Assembly (NCBI RefSeq): GCF_000003815.2
Contig: NC_049997.1
Location: 4,615,893 to 4,679,892 of the forward strand
Origin: Branchiostoma floridae
Taxonomy: Eukaryota; Chordata; Leptocardii; Amphioxiformes; Branchiostomatidae
Length of the DNA stretch: 64,000 bases
Direction of reading: 5' to 3'
The notes under the pieces are model-generated. The model had not been told where the DNA came from. It saw only the letters and a list, made by a program, of their open reading frames with translations, and made no database searches. The position numbers were made by a program, and so were the translations under genes. This document shows, in pieces, positions 52,651 through 64,000 of this stretch. The number at the start of each line of letters is the position of its first letter. Position 1 is the stretch's first letter.

Positions 52651-54538
52651 TTGACCAAAAAATCTCAATAAAATCATTTTAGAGGCAGACATGAAAAAAC
52701 TGAGAAAAAAGCATCAAGGTATTGGCCCATTCTATCCCTGTGCCAAATTTCAGGTCATTCGGTCCAGGAACGGCGGAGATGAATCACTTTGAAGATTTGA
52801 CAGGAGAAAGAAAGAAGAAACATTACGAATACAATATATTTCACCATACTATGTATGGCTGAAATATAATAAAAATCGCCATTGTGCTTTACACTTTTGT
52901 ATTTAGTTTTGGTATTTAGTTTACCGCATTTAAGTCAACGTGTGTTTTGCTCTTGTAAAAAGTCAAGGTTTTTTGGTTGCCATAATTTATGGCAAATTTG
53001 ATATGTGTATACGTAACTTAACTTAGCTTAAAGTAATTTCATAATGTCAAAATCAAAAGCAGTTTGTAAGTTGTTTCTTGATTCAATAAAGTAATCGAAC
53101 TGATTTACATTCCTTATATGTTACTTTTAATTGGCGGAGTAATAATGTCAAAGTATACACAAGCATGCTTTATACATGTTTATACAAGAAAAAGGCAAAA
53201 AATAATTTTTACTTTCAATTCAGCCCTTGCTATATATACAATCATGCACCGTAAATTCGTATCATCTGCTATTCTCGCATAGGACTGTTTAGCCACAGTC
53301 GAGGCTGTAAGGCTGATATCAATTAGGATTTTACCATGGTCAATATTGACCAAAGGAGGCCATATATAGTCTATCGGTAAGCAAGAAAAGTGAATGATAT
53401 ATAAGTGATGCTCACATATACTTTTTATTGCCACAACACCACAGACTTCCCGTATTATTATTCCAAAAGGAAACGTTCTAAAAAGCAGCATATTTGATTT
53501 TTTTAACAGCCATACTATGTCTGAACATTGCGTCTGAAGTGACTTCTTTAGTTTGCCTTGGATGTGACTTAGTTTGTCTCGCATCCAGTCAATGTACTCG
53601 TTTAGTCAATGTACTCGTATGTGACCAAATAAAGATAGTAATACATTTGCGTATAAGACCCTTTTAAATCACTTTTAAGCAAGTTATCCATTCGGTCTCC
53701 TGAGCTATTTATGGAGGGAAATCTCATAAACATTTCTTTAGTAGTCACAAAGCTGGGCATGCCATACAGTTCTTGTGTCTAAATAGGAAGCCATAGTTTA
53801 GCGAATACTACACAACACTATCCTATATCTTGTCATGCCGTCAGCAAACGTAGTTATCTTATATATGGTTCAATGGTTTTTAAGTTTTCAAAAAAACCTA
53901 AAAGATTTTTGAACTATTGTGCCACGATTTACTTTAAACATTGTAATAGCGTCATATACGCATACATTCGCTCGCCGAGCAGTGTATGGCGTCTCGAAAA
54001 ATTCGTTGAAGTGAATTGTTCCAATATATATTCAATTTTCGTTTCAACTTAGCTGTTTCTTAGCTAAGTCTTACCAACACTAAGTCTCGCCAACACTGAC
54101 GAACTTTTAAGACGCTGTTGTCTTGTACAACTTTGTCACAATTTATACATTGCACTACCTTTCGCCTGCTATCATCACGAATAACCATAAGGTTCTATCA
54201 TATCAAGTCATACAAATACACAAACAGCGTACGTCTAAGTAATATATACACCGCCATACATAGGTGTGTCTCAATAAACAACTACAACAGAAGAATCATA
54301 TGTTATATGTTTTAGAATGACTATATATTTTAAATGAGTATAGATAACTACTTGTACTGCCCGTATACTCCCAATACTTAGAAACAGATAAATCTACTCT
54401 TTTTTTACACCAAAGTTTCCTTTCCAGAAAGAAGGCAACCTGTCATAGCTTTATAAGCTTGATACGTAACCTGTTTATACACGACAATAAATATGTTCTT
54501 TAATTGCGACTTCTGGCTCACAAAGTGACGTCATATCA

Positions 54539-57500
54539 TCACACGTCCATCTTGTCTAAGGCGTGGCTAATGGTGTCCAGCTCAGCTCGAAGCTCCTGGA
54601 TCACGCGCGCCACCTGGCGAGTGCTGTTCAGAACTTCAACCGTCTGCGTGTATGGGTTGTACCGCACGGTGAATGGGCGTTTTATACTCTTGGCAAAAGA
54701 CCTAATGAAATGGTGGATAATGTTTCATTGAAAGGTACCATAAAAATCTTTTGCGAAAAGAAAATGATCACTTGAATCTTTAATTTGAGACACAGTATCC
54801 AAAATTGACCCAATTTTCTATTTATTTCGTTGTGCGTTGAGTTATAATAATCGCATTTCTACAAATCAAAGATGTCAGACTCAAGATAGTGGATTCAGAT
54901 ATTAGATGTAATAAATGTGACGTATTTTTTCCATGTCTCGGTTGTTAGGTGGTTTACAATTCGCATTTCTAAACGTTCTGAGGTCCATGCATAACATCAC
55001 CCCATGTAAGTCCTAGCACAATGTGGCACCTACAAATTTTCTACAAACAGTGACTGTTTTAAAAGTGAAGGACATACCTCCAAATTGTCGATGTCTGACA
55101 GCACATCATGATCACGGAGAATGACCCAGTCTCGATCTCGCGAGAGAACACGAGACTAGGTCAGGTTAAACCGTTTGCGTAGCTATAGAATAAGATCATC
55201 TGTCCCCACCCCCACATTCTTGTGGAGTATGGTAGGTACAGATCCAGACTGGGTCATTTTCCGTGATCAAGATGTGCTGTGAGACATCGAAAATTTGGAG
55301 GTATGTACTTTACCTTTAAAACAGCCACTGTTGGAAGAAAATTGGTAGTAACTGTATACATATGTGACTGAGGAACCCCTTCAACTAGCACAATGTAAAA
55401 TTTACCTCATCTGCTCTTTGGCCTCATCAAAACTATGGGACAGGAAGTAGACGTCCTGGTAGGTGGTGATGAGGCATTCCTGCTGAACAACGGCTTCCGG
55501 GTCAAAGGGCAGAACTTTATCCTCCTGTGTCAGTGCATGCTGGGTAAAAACATTGATCGTTTGTTAGTACTGATATACAGCTACAAAACATGTAATTGCT
55601 ACTCTCTTTATGGTGTATTTATGATGTCTAAATAACGTGTTGCATGTTAGGTAAACTATCTAATTTCAACCCCCAAACAATCAGTGATCATGAATGTGGT
55701 TGAACTTTCGTCCTTACTACAACCAAGGAGGTTATAAAGACTTTTTTTAACCTCCTTGCTTCAACTAAGCACAGTAGTGTTTGTTAGTGTAGCAGGTCAT
55801 TTCGCGGCCATGCCAGGTCAGCAATTGCAACGTCATTTTGCCACAGAGTACGTCGTTTTGCAACAACGCACAAGTCGTTTCGCAACAAAGCGCACGTCAT
55901 TTCGCCACATTTGAATTTTATTTCTCTGGATGGCTTGATAGCATTGGCAATTGTATCCCTAACATCATTTACTTATAAATGGATGTCCACGAATGAAATC
56001 ATGACATATTTTCTCGCTATCGAAATGTCACAATAACTTGGTTGTTAGACTGAATCTCTTAGCCTCCATAGCAGGCTTTCTGGGGCCTTTTTTTGGCTCA
56101 TAATACACTTTTGCTGGCCATTTCTATTTGTACTCGGTCGCTGATTGCTGGCGTTTTCTGATTGCCGGCCTCCTTTCGGACCCACCTTTAACTCTCCGGC
56201 GGAGGACAGCAGCCCTGCTCCATATGCCCTGATCTTTCCGTCCTCTTTACACAGGCCGAACTCCACGGAGAAGAAATAGCACTGCGGGCAGTAAACAAAC
56301 CCACTCTTTAAAATGGTACACAAATGAACTCTCCAACAAATATTAGAAGAAAGAACCCTCTAAACTTGTTATCTGCAATTTCAGTCACATTTCCTCTGCA
56401 AATGGTGTCTGTATGGCACAACGGCTAGAGCGTTGGAATCAGAATCAGAAGGTCCTGAGTTCGCTACTCGCCATGACCTTGGCCCCATGACGGTGGAGTG
56501 ACGCCTACCGAGCCTCACGGCTAATCTGTCTAAAGGTGCCAAAAACACCTACGGATTTAGTGCTGCCATTGTGTCAACATCTGCACACTTGCCACTAAGA
56601 CTCGTAAAAGTTTTTGCCCTCTGCTCTGCAAATGTATATCTCTTACAAAGAGAACAAATTTAAAGGCATCATTTTGTTTCGAGAAATCTGCCCGAGATGA
56701 GGTAATACCGTGAAAATCGAAATCTAAAGATCTTAAGATTAGCCGACCTTCCAGCGATCACGAAGTACGTCCGAAGATCGTATATAATGTGACAGGGGTA
56801 TAAGGAACATGATCAGATCGTATGTTTAACTTATACTAGACAGAGAATGATCTATGATCACGTAGAGCAGAAAGTAAAATAATATACCACGGGAACATCG
56901 TAGAAAGCGATTGAAGATGAACTAACCGTAGCCAGCTTTTGGACTTCCTCGTCCGAAGCACCAAGGGAGGCCAAACCGATCTCGTGTGAGAACTCGGCAA
57001 AACTCGGGTCGGCCAGCATGGGCACGTGACCCAACAACTCGTGACAACAGTCCCTGGGGAAAGTAGATATATAAGTTCTTTTAATTTTTTAATTCAGTCG
57101 AAAATTTGGTTAAGTCCTATTTTTGTGTTGAATATTACAGTTAAACTAGTTCAATAACAATAAAGATAGTTTGCTCACGGTTCTGGGGTATAGAAAGGGT
57201 CCGTGCTATGGCGGATGTACTGGGTACAACGGATTTAAGTAACTCCGCGGATAAAGGTGAACTAGTGTTACACAGAAAGTCGAAAAACAATAAAGATAGT
57301 TTGCTCACGGTTCTGGGGTATAGAAGGGGTCGGTGCTATGGCGGATGTACTGGGTACAGTGGAACACACGGAAGGCAAGTCCTGCCAGGAAGTCACGTGG
57401 TGTCAGGTACCCCGCCACGGGCCGCAATTGGAAACCTGTCCGTTCTGCGGTCAAAGGTCACATAATTTTTGTAAAGGTATACTACCGATTTTGGGGGGAT

Positions 57501-60500
57501 GACCCCCAGAATTTGACCCTCCTATATTTTGTAGGGTATCAATAAGCTGAGGTTATAATTACATTCCCTTCAAAACTTTAAAGATTACGTTTTACAAAAA
57601 CTATGGTGAAACTGTATACGCCAGATGTGGGCATGTTTCCCTATGAAGCATTAGTTCCATGTTTCAGGAAGATCACAGTTTGTAGACATGTTTGAATGAT
57701 ACACTGATCTTGCAACTTCTCTCACTAGGCCTTAGTATCCAATGCTAGATTAGGGTAGTTTTAGCTTACTAAGTACGTAATAAAATGGTAGGAAAATCTC
57801 CTTTTTTGTACTGTCCAAATCTTCCGTACTATACCTGTGATATTTTCTTGTTATCTAAATCAATTATTAAGAAATATCGTAGTGTTATTCACATTTGAAA
57901 AAAAAATGGAAAAATTCTTCCCTTTAAGCAACAAAACAGTCATGAAAATACATTGTACTGAATATGGATTTACTTTAGAAGCTAATATAAGTATTGATTT
58001 ACTATAAAAAGAATATATTTGCTAGCAGATAGATAACTATTCCACATTTACTCAGCAAGAATGTAATAATAGACTTATTTGATTATTCATCACCTCCGGG
58101 TAATAATGGGCCATTCCATATTACTTAAACCTCCGGAACGGAATTGTCCCAATATGACACCACAATGTAAGAACTGACTTTTTAACAATTACTGATTCCT
58201 TGCAAATTGGACTATTCCAAATCTTGACGTTTATGTATACAAGAATGAGGTTGCTAACCTTTGAGAAATGCTGACACATCTTCCAGCTGAGGAATGTTGT
58301 CTTCTCTGAAAATAAGATTAAAAGGTAAATTTGCCAAGACGTATCAATCATATAAAGCGTAAAGATAAATACATGAAGACTATGCAATCATACATACATA
58401 CATTACCAACATGCACCTAGAGTATATATGGTTGATGGTCATCGATGTACTTAATATCAGATTAAAGGACCCCAAAATAGACATATTTTATTCAAAGAAT
58501 GCCCCAAACAAGTTTTTTTGTACAAATTGTGTTGGTCTTGACAAATCAATTTGCATAACATACTAAGGAGACATATTTCTTGAATGTATGATTCGACCAA
58601 AATTTAGCTTTATAATTATTACCTTTGCCAGAATGGCTAAGGTTATGTTTTAGGCTTGTGAGTCTGTGTGTCTGTGTGTCTGTGTGTGTGTCTGTTAACA
58701 GCATAACTCGAGAAGCCTTTGATGTATCCCGATTATATTTGGTAGGTGGGTAGGGGTCGGGAAAACGTAGGTCAAGTTCGATAATGGGCCCCCTAGCGGC
58801 TTGCTAAGGTACTGCAGCAGAACCTCAATTTTTGATATCTCGTGTTCTGGACATGCTGTGGTTATTATTTTTTAGTGGTAGATAGCCCTTGGGGCAGAGA
58901 GTAAGTGCCGTAAGTTTGGACCCCCTAGCGGCTTGTTTGGAACTGCAGTCACCGATTTCCTTTCAAACTTTTGACGAGAATAACTGGAGAACGTGTTGAT
59001 GGATCGTCATGATTTTTGGTTGTAGATAGCCCAGGTAACAATGTACATAATGGAATACTGATTATGCAAATCAGCAACTAATTTGCATGATTAATGAGGA
59101 AAGTTTATAAATCCACTGCATTTCACGATAGGACTTTCAAACTTGTCACATATATAGATGAGAAAGAGAGAAATATCAATGCATATTAATTATGCAAATG
59201 ATGGCCTCATTTGCATAATTAATGAGAAAATATGAACGTGTTGACGGATCGTCATGATTTTTGGTATGTACATAGCCGAAGGGAAGACTTACATGATGGA
59301 ATTCTAATTGTGCAAATCGACAGCTAATTTGCATAATTAATGAGGAAAGTTTGTAAATCCACTGCATTCCTTTATAGGACTTTTAAACTTGTCACATTTG
59401 TAGATGAGAAAGAAAGAAATATCAATACATTATTAATTATGCAGATGATGATCTCATTTGCATAATTAATGGGAAAATATGAACGTGTTGACGGATCGTC
59501 ATGATTTTTGGTAAGTAGATAGCCTAAGTAAAAACTTACACAATGAGATACTAGTTATGCAAATTAACAGCTAATTTGCATAATGAATGACGGAAGTTGA
59601 TAAATCCACTGCATTCAGTGATAGGACTTTCAAATTTGTCACATATGTAACTGAAAAAGATGGCAGAGAGTAAGAGGTGTATGTTTGGGTCCGCTAACGT
59701 CTTTCCTTGAACTGCAGGAGCCGGTTTCAAGAAGGATGAAAGTATCATCATGATTTTTGGTATGCTGATAACTTAAGTGATGCTTGATACAATTTAATAT
59801 TATTATGTAAATAGGGATCTAATTTGTATGAGCAATGGGAACCAACTCCAGGCATATAAAATAAAATGTAATGAGTAACACATTCTACATAACAAACCTG
59901 GTTTATTTGGCAAAGGTATGTGTTCGTGGAACTCTAGTTTGAATTATTACAGCACAGACCTAAACTAGCTATTTGCAGCTGGGGAAATCGGTTACCTAGC
60001 AACCGTTGCTAAGAAACATGTATTTTGAATTAGCTCCACCCTTGAAAATATTTAGTACGTACTCAGGATTCATCATACCAATTTTCATGCTTTTACCATA
60101 TTTCACACAATTCTATCAATTTTTGCACCAATTACCTAGATTAATATGGTGGAGCTTTGACCAAAGTGCTCTGGGTTCGAGATTACTCACCTATATCCGC
60201 AGTACATGCGCAGTAGAGGCAGGTTGTTGAGGTGCTGTTGACAGGCGTGTGTCGGGTAGAGTGACGTCAGTTCACGGTACACGGCACCCCTGCGGAACGA
60301 TACTCATCATTTTCAAGAAGGGAAAAACAAGAAATTAAAAAAATAACGTAGTTTTCAATGGGACCTAATCACTGTGACCACGTGACTCGATGCATTTGTG
60401 ACGCCAGTAATGAGTCAAAGGTTGTTGGAAGTCGATATCACCTACCCCAGTCCGGATCGGTGCCTCTTAACGTAGATTGTCTACTTTGCTCACTACACAA

Positions 60501-62746
60501 AGTAGCTGCTTTCTAACAACCTTTGTTTTATGTCAAAACAAGAAAACTAATAGGACATTGACCAAGAACCCACAACATGTATGCGTTTGGAAGGTCAAGT
60601 GTCATTATAATGATATTAGCCACGTTACTAGCAACAATACAACAACCTTCTACACAACAATAACTTATCAGTAAAAAACCGTTACGAAATATTAACAGGG
60701 GTGGTACAAAAATGAATGGATGATATTTTTGCTGCATACGAACTTACCATGTGTTCACCTCTTCTTCAGTATACTTTATTCTTGGTATGGGTTGGCCGCT
60801 GCAAAAGGCAATGAACACAATGAGACATGGCAGACTTTATACCATTAATATTGCCCGTACAATTAGCTGAACTGGACTACTTGTTACCCGCGCACAACAT
60901 GTACATACAAAGGAGGAAAGGCGAGCGTGAGTCAAGAGAAAGACTCGAAGAGCGAGAGAGAGAGAGAGAGAGAGGGGGGGAGAGAGAAAGACCCACACCG
61001 CGGTAAAAAATAAAAGTTGCTTCTTCTGTTTTGTGGCATAGGTAATGTCAATTAAAAATACAGCAATTCACCATCCTTTACTTACTATTTGTAATTCAGA
61101 GCTATCTCTGCGAACTGCTTTCTTCTTTCTCGGTAGACATTGTCCTTGAAACCCTGTGAAAGAAAAAAAAACACAGAATAAACATCCTAGTCATCATACC
61201 AAAATGTATGTACATTCTTCCCTCAGAGTCTATCACGACCTCGGGTAAAACACACCGTGTTGTATTCTGTATTCTGACCTAATAAGATCGAAAACGAACG
61301 TCACTTAGTTATGGATTGTTCATGATATAATGAAAAACGCACAAAGCTGTTCGCATTACTTTCCTCTTGCTCTAAAGAATTTCCTAATCTCTGTTCGATA
61401 AATAGATTCAACTGCATTCTGGGAGGCGATAACCCTCACTGTGTACAAGTAGGCTAATATATCCACGAATGCTTATACCGTAGAACCAACAGTGTAAATG
61501 ACATGCTAGGCCCAATATGTTGATTTATTCATACCTGTAGAAATGCATATATGTCTGTTTAGTTATACTGTAAGTAGTTTATAGACCTAACGAAAGTCGC
61601 TGTATTTTTGTCGTGTTAATGAATATTTCTGTATGTTTACCACTTACCGGGTGGTCAGCATCAAGATCATTTCCATACATGAGGACTCGGCACGCCGTCT
61701 TGTCCAGCTCACTGATTTTGCGCGGGAACCAGGGCACCTCGAACCCCTCCTCGCCTGAAAAACACGCCAATAACTATGTCATTACAAGGCCCCATAGCTA
61801 CGTGCATGCATACAGTATTACCCTGCTCGTAATTGCATTTTTATTTTTACAGTGGATTTTATACCATCTATGGCAAACCTGAGATGACACGTAACAGAAT
61901 ATAATAGAGTAAAATGGAGTAGAATAGTGTAGATGAAAGTATAGAATAAAATAGAAAAATCAAAATGAATGGAATAAAGCAGAAAAAATAGAATAGAATA
62001 GAATAAAGTAGAAAAAATTAAATAGAATAGAATAGAATAGAATAAAATAGAATAAAATACCTTGTCCATTGTCCTTGCCCAGGCTATCTGGCGTGTCCAC
62101 CTTGACCATCTTGGTCTCTCTCTGAATCCGACAAATCAGTTCGTTCATTCGGGTCTTGTCGGCTTCGCAGTCCATGTAGATTTCGACTTCCGATTTTCGC
62201 CGAAGTGAGCGTCGTGACTCGATATGCAGAACGCTGACCTGTTCTTCCTAAAACATTGTAAACAAAAATTCTTCAACATTTTTTTTAAAAGATGAGGACA
62301 TATAATTATCAGTGTAACACGTATGAATGGCTTACTCTAGATCCTCCAAATCTACCCTATTCATTTCATATTAAGAAAGAAAATCTTAAGAGAGATGTCA
62401 AAGAAACTACATATATATATATATATAACAGGGGCAATCGACTTTTCTTCCACTGAGACGAGGGCCGATACCGACTTCCAACAACCTTTGACCCGTTGCT
62501 TTCTGTTATCCTGAATAAGACCTAATTCAAATAAAAAAGCTAAATGTTAAATTCTTTATGATGCAAGATAATTTTCCCAAAACAATTTCCTGAACAGTAA
62601 ATGTGTATTACCTGAAATAATTGTAGTACAGCGGCAAGGCCCCCGACGTCCTTTCTCATAGACAGGATGACCGGTGTGCGAACGGGTGCGAACGTCTCCT
62701 CACAAGGGAAGGACGAGATGCGCCTACGGGTCCCTGGCCCTACAGT
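54539..62746 (-). CDS. TPH: Tryptophan hydroxylase (first exon(s) outside the window)
   Basis: Biopterin- and iron-dependent enzyme making 5-hydroxytryptophan, the rate-limiting step to serotonin. Minus-strand exons: 62746-62612, 62247-62061, 61754-61648, 61153-61086, 60798-60748, 60289-60191, 58305-58259, 57444-57309, 57053-56927, 56281-56186, 55539-55406 and 54701-54539 (stop). All joins keep frame. The N-terminal ACT-type regulatory domain ([20 protein letters not shown]) contains RRKSEVEIY, matching the PKA-site region near Ser58 of TPH1, and RRRISS lies earlier. The catalytic core has [59 protein letters not shown] (two iron His) and [10 protein letters not shown] (iron Glu). CYFF, rather than the YWF of PAH/TH, and KPFDP-like LPFDP point to TPH. 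The C-terminus is a tetramerising coil. Nothing in the reading frame is broken. Confidence 0.96.
55030..55350. repeat. Long inverted repeat in the last TPH intron
   Basis: 55030-55137 (AAACAGTGACTGTTTTAAAAG, ACATACCTCCAAATTGTCGA, GATCACGGAGAATGACCCAG) is matched inverted by 55235-55345 (CTGGGTCATTTTCCGTGATC, TCGAAAATTTGGAGGTATGT, AAACAGCCACTGTT) with few mismatches. The ~100-bp loop contains CTCGATCTCGCGAGAGAA. The transcript can form a ~110-bp hairpin. It is probably a fold-back transposon, lying between exons 55539-55406 and 54701-54539. Confidence 0.85.
55795..55915 (+). repeat. Degenerate ~25-bp tandem repeat (GTCATTTCGCCAC)
   Basis: Five imperfect units: GTCATTTCGCGGCC, GTCATTTTGCCACAG, GTCGTTTTGCAACAA, GTCGTTTCGCAACAA and GTCATTTCGCCACA, each followed by a short GCGCAC/AGTAC spacer. 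Intronic in TPH, non-coding. Confidence 0.6.
56405..56620 (+). mobile_element. tRNA-derived SINE-like element 3
   Basis: TATGGCACAACGGCTAGAGCG is A-box-like and GTCCTGAGTTCGCTACTCGCC B-box-like, spaced as in a tRNA head. A non-tRNA body follows (GACGGTGGAGTGACGCC, CTGCCATTGTGTCAACATC). In a TPH intron, antisense to the gene. Weaker match than the other two. Confidence 0.5.
57157..57358 (-). repeat. 72-bp duplication of a TPH exon end with its splice donor
   Basis: 57287-57358 (the 3' end of the exon 57444-57309 with its donor GTGAGC) is repeated 130 bp downstream in the transcript at 57157-57228, with about two mismatches. The duplicate still encodes [15 protein letters not shown] and still ends in CC/GTGAGC. 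Use of the second donor would add 130 bases and shift the frame, so the functional product needs the first donor. Confidence 0.9.
58636..59780 (+). repeat. Dispersed repeat with a ~245-bp tandem unit rich in octamer words
   Basis: Starts with (GTGTCT)n, GCATAACTCGAGAAGCC and GGGCCCCCTAGCGGCTTGC (family of 18100-18510 and 27124-27560). Then about three tandem units of ~245 bp each open AACGTGTTGACGGATCGTCA (58990, 59234, 59481) and contain ATTATGCAAAT, AATTTGCATAATTAATGA and CCACTGCATT words. It fills most of a 1.9-kb TPH intron, on the opposite strand to the gene. Confidence 0.75.
60950..60990 (+). repeat. (GA)n microsatellite
   Basis: GAGCGAGAGAGAGAGAGAGA followed by a G run, in a TPH intron 95 bp from exon 61153-61086. 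Simple slippage repeat. Confidence 0.9.
61895..62060 (-). repeat. (GAATA)n pentamer array abutting a TPH donor
   Basis: AT-rich GAATA/AAATA pentamers that become most regular at 61988-62055 and run right up to the splice donor of exon 62247-62061; the donor GTATTTT is itself made of repeat sequence. Frames of 70-80 Tyr/Phe/Ile codons here are repeat translations. Confidence 0.9.
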
Positions 62747-64000
62747 CTGAACAATAGTATAACATATGACATTAGATTTCGTTACAGCTCTGCATGATAA
62801 GTATTATCAGTATCAGTTCACTCACAACTTAAACGTCAATACCCTAATCGAAATACCGCCGCAAAGAAACTTTCTATGCCACGTTTTCTCCTGTATCTGT
62901 TATTTACATGTATGTTTGATGGGTCACCTTGGAAATCAACTATGCACTGTTGTAGGTGCTACCCATTTGTTTCAAGATGAAATAGATAAATAAATAGATA
63001 CGTTTTGCCAAAACAAGCCAAGAAGGCCCAAACCTATGCCATTTACTCTCGACATCAAGAGCTGTCTACCACTCAAAATCATAGCCACCGCATGTACAGA
63101 ACTTTCGCTGCAGTATCGTAACAGACCGTTAAGCGGCCCAAAATCTAGTCGTTTTCAGGTCTCATCAAGACCTAATAGTATCCAAATACCGAATGTCAGC
63201 CCATATACAGAATGGAATGACAATCCATACAACCGTTCTCGAGTTAGGATTCTCTACATACAAACATGCACACCCTACCCAAAATATAACTCTCTTGGTG
63301 AAGGTAAATATAATGCTACTATGCTATGTAACGAATGACCTATGACCTATGACAGAGAGGCCCATGACACTTCGCAATCGCTATGTTGGCTATATGGGTA
63401 TGGTAAAATTTTGAAGCAATAATCTGTTTGATTATTTGGTTGGGCCTTTACCTTGCTACAAATAGATCTGCTTGGGGATAAAGTTTATGCCAGTTTTAAT
63501 TATTATTCATTCTGTCCAGAGCAATTGAAGACGAATATCACTTAATGGTTGTATATGTCCCAACAATTCTGATATAAGTAATTCTTTATACAGAAGGCTA
63601 TCATTTTATACACAAGGACTTATCTCAATGGACCTGAAGAGCAAATCTAAATACATCATGACATGTGACAATCCCTGCATGGCAGATAGAGAAAAATATA
63701 TCAAGGAAGGTTTAGACATTAGAGATTCCTCAAATGATTATAAAAGCCTCCAATGATTGTAAGAAACTAATCCCATACTACATCTTCTGTATTAAGTTAA
63801 GCTATAGAACTGTAGTTATGTATATGCCATAATTTGTACCTCGTACAATTGTTGTGCAATAAAGTTATATTAAAGTCTTTGGTATGAATCGTTCACGGAA
63901 TGAGTTACGGAATACAAGTCAAACACTCTATTTAACAGGCGTTGGTAATCTACGGTGTGGTTTCTACGAAACATACTAGGGTCTGTAAATTGTATATGTA
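62747..64000. other. TPH first intron or upstream region; no exon recognised
   Basis: The TPH reading frame enters at 62746 in phase 0 after an acceptor (TTGTTCAG), so a start exon must lie to the right of, or beyond, 64000. No ATG exon was recognised here. 63040-63290 is a minus-strand member of the dispersed family of 18100-18510 (AAGCGGCCCAAAATC, CGTTCTCGAGTTAGG). 63826-63875 has GTACAATTGTTGTGCAATAAAG, the same end sequence as 41005-41040. Confidence 0.6.

Larger units (their letters stand above)
48527..54538. other. Intergenic region between convergent polycystin-like and TPH genes
   Basis: The two genes converge, and their 3' UTRs must lie near each end. No third gene is recognised. 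The 134-codon minus frame at 53180-53584 matches nothing known and has no coding character. The interval holds a repeat shared with 6770-6930 (about 50050-50170), a tandemly repeated 700-bp unit (50780-52140), a 162-bp tandem array (52120-52650) and AT-rich unique sequence beyond 52900. A C-rich tract lies at 51066-51125. Confidence 0.7.

Noticed and set aside
53180-53584. 134-codon minus-strand ORF
   Set aside because: No family resemblance, no splice partners, hydrophobic low-information composition in AT-rich DNA. Probably chance.

Overview
This is invertebrate chordate nuclear DNA, most likely a lancelet (Branchiostoma). The evidence is compact GT-AG introns, AT-rich intergenic DNA crowded with short inverted-repeat elements, tRNA- and 5S-derived SINE-like units, and three animal genes recognisable from spliced exon translations. 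Two 100-N assembly gaps (11457-11556 and 40771-40870) interrupt the sequence. The species is inferred from gene content and repeat style, not proven.

Layout. 1-4949 is non-coding, with a decayed LINE fragment. 4950-11137 (+) is the 5' half of an OCA2/P-protein transporter gene; it runs into a 31-bp minisatellite and the first gap, so its C-terminal half is absent. 13384-48526 (+) is a very large polycystin-1-like gene of about 40 exons. Its product reads: F-type lectin, four FN3, discoidin, pentraxin, discoidin, five further FN3, a Thr/Ser-rich stalk, GAIN/GPS, TM1, PLAT, ten more membrane segments with a polycystin pore region, a coiled coil, and finally an Ulp1/SENP-like (C48) peptidase-like domain. 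48527-54538 is intergenic with tandemly duplicated repeats. 54539-62746 (-) is tryptophan hydroxylase (TPH), lacking only its first coding exon(s), which lie beyond the window. 62747-64000 is non-coding with dispersed repeats.

The genes have no evident joint pathway. OCA2 is an organelle-membrane transporter of pigment cells, TPH makes 5-hydroxytryptophan for serotonin, and the polycystin-like protein looks like a carbohydrate/matrix-binding adhesion receptor-channel. The most unusual object is that polycystin gene. Its extracellular domains are phase 1-1 exon cassettes, a two-FN3 cassette is present three times almost unchanged, and the last exon joins the channel tail in frame to a peptidase-like domain whose presumed catalytic Asp is Asn.

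Exon boundaries were read by eye from splice consensus, reading-frame continuity and family resemblance. No alignment or transcript data were available.
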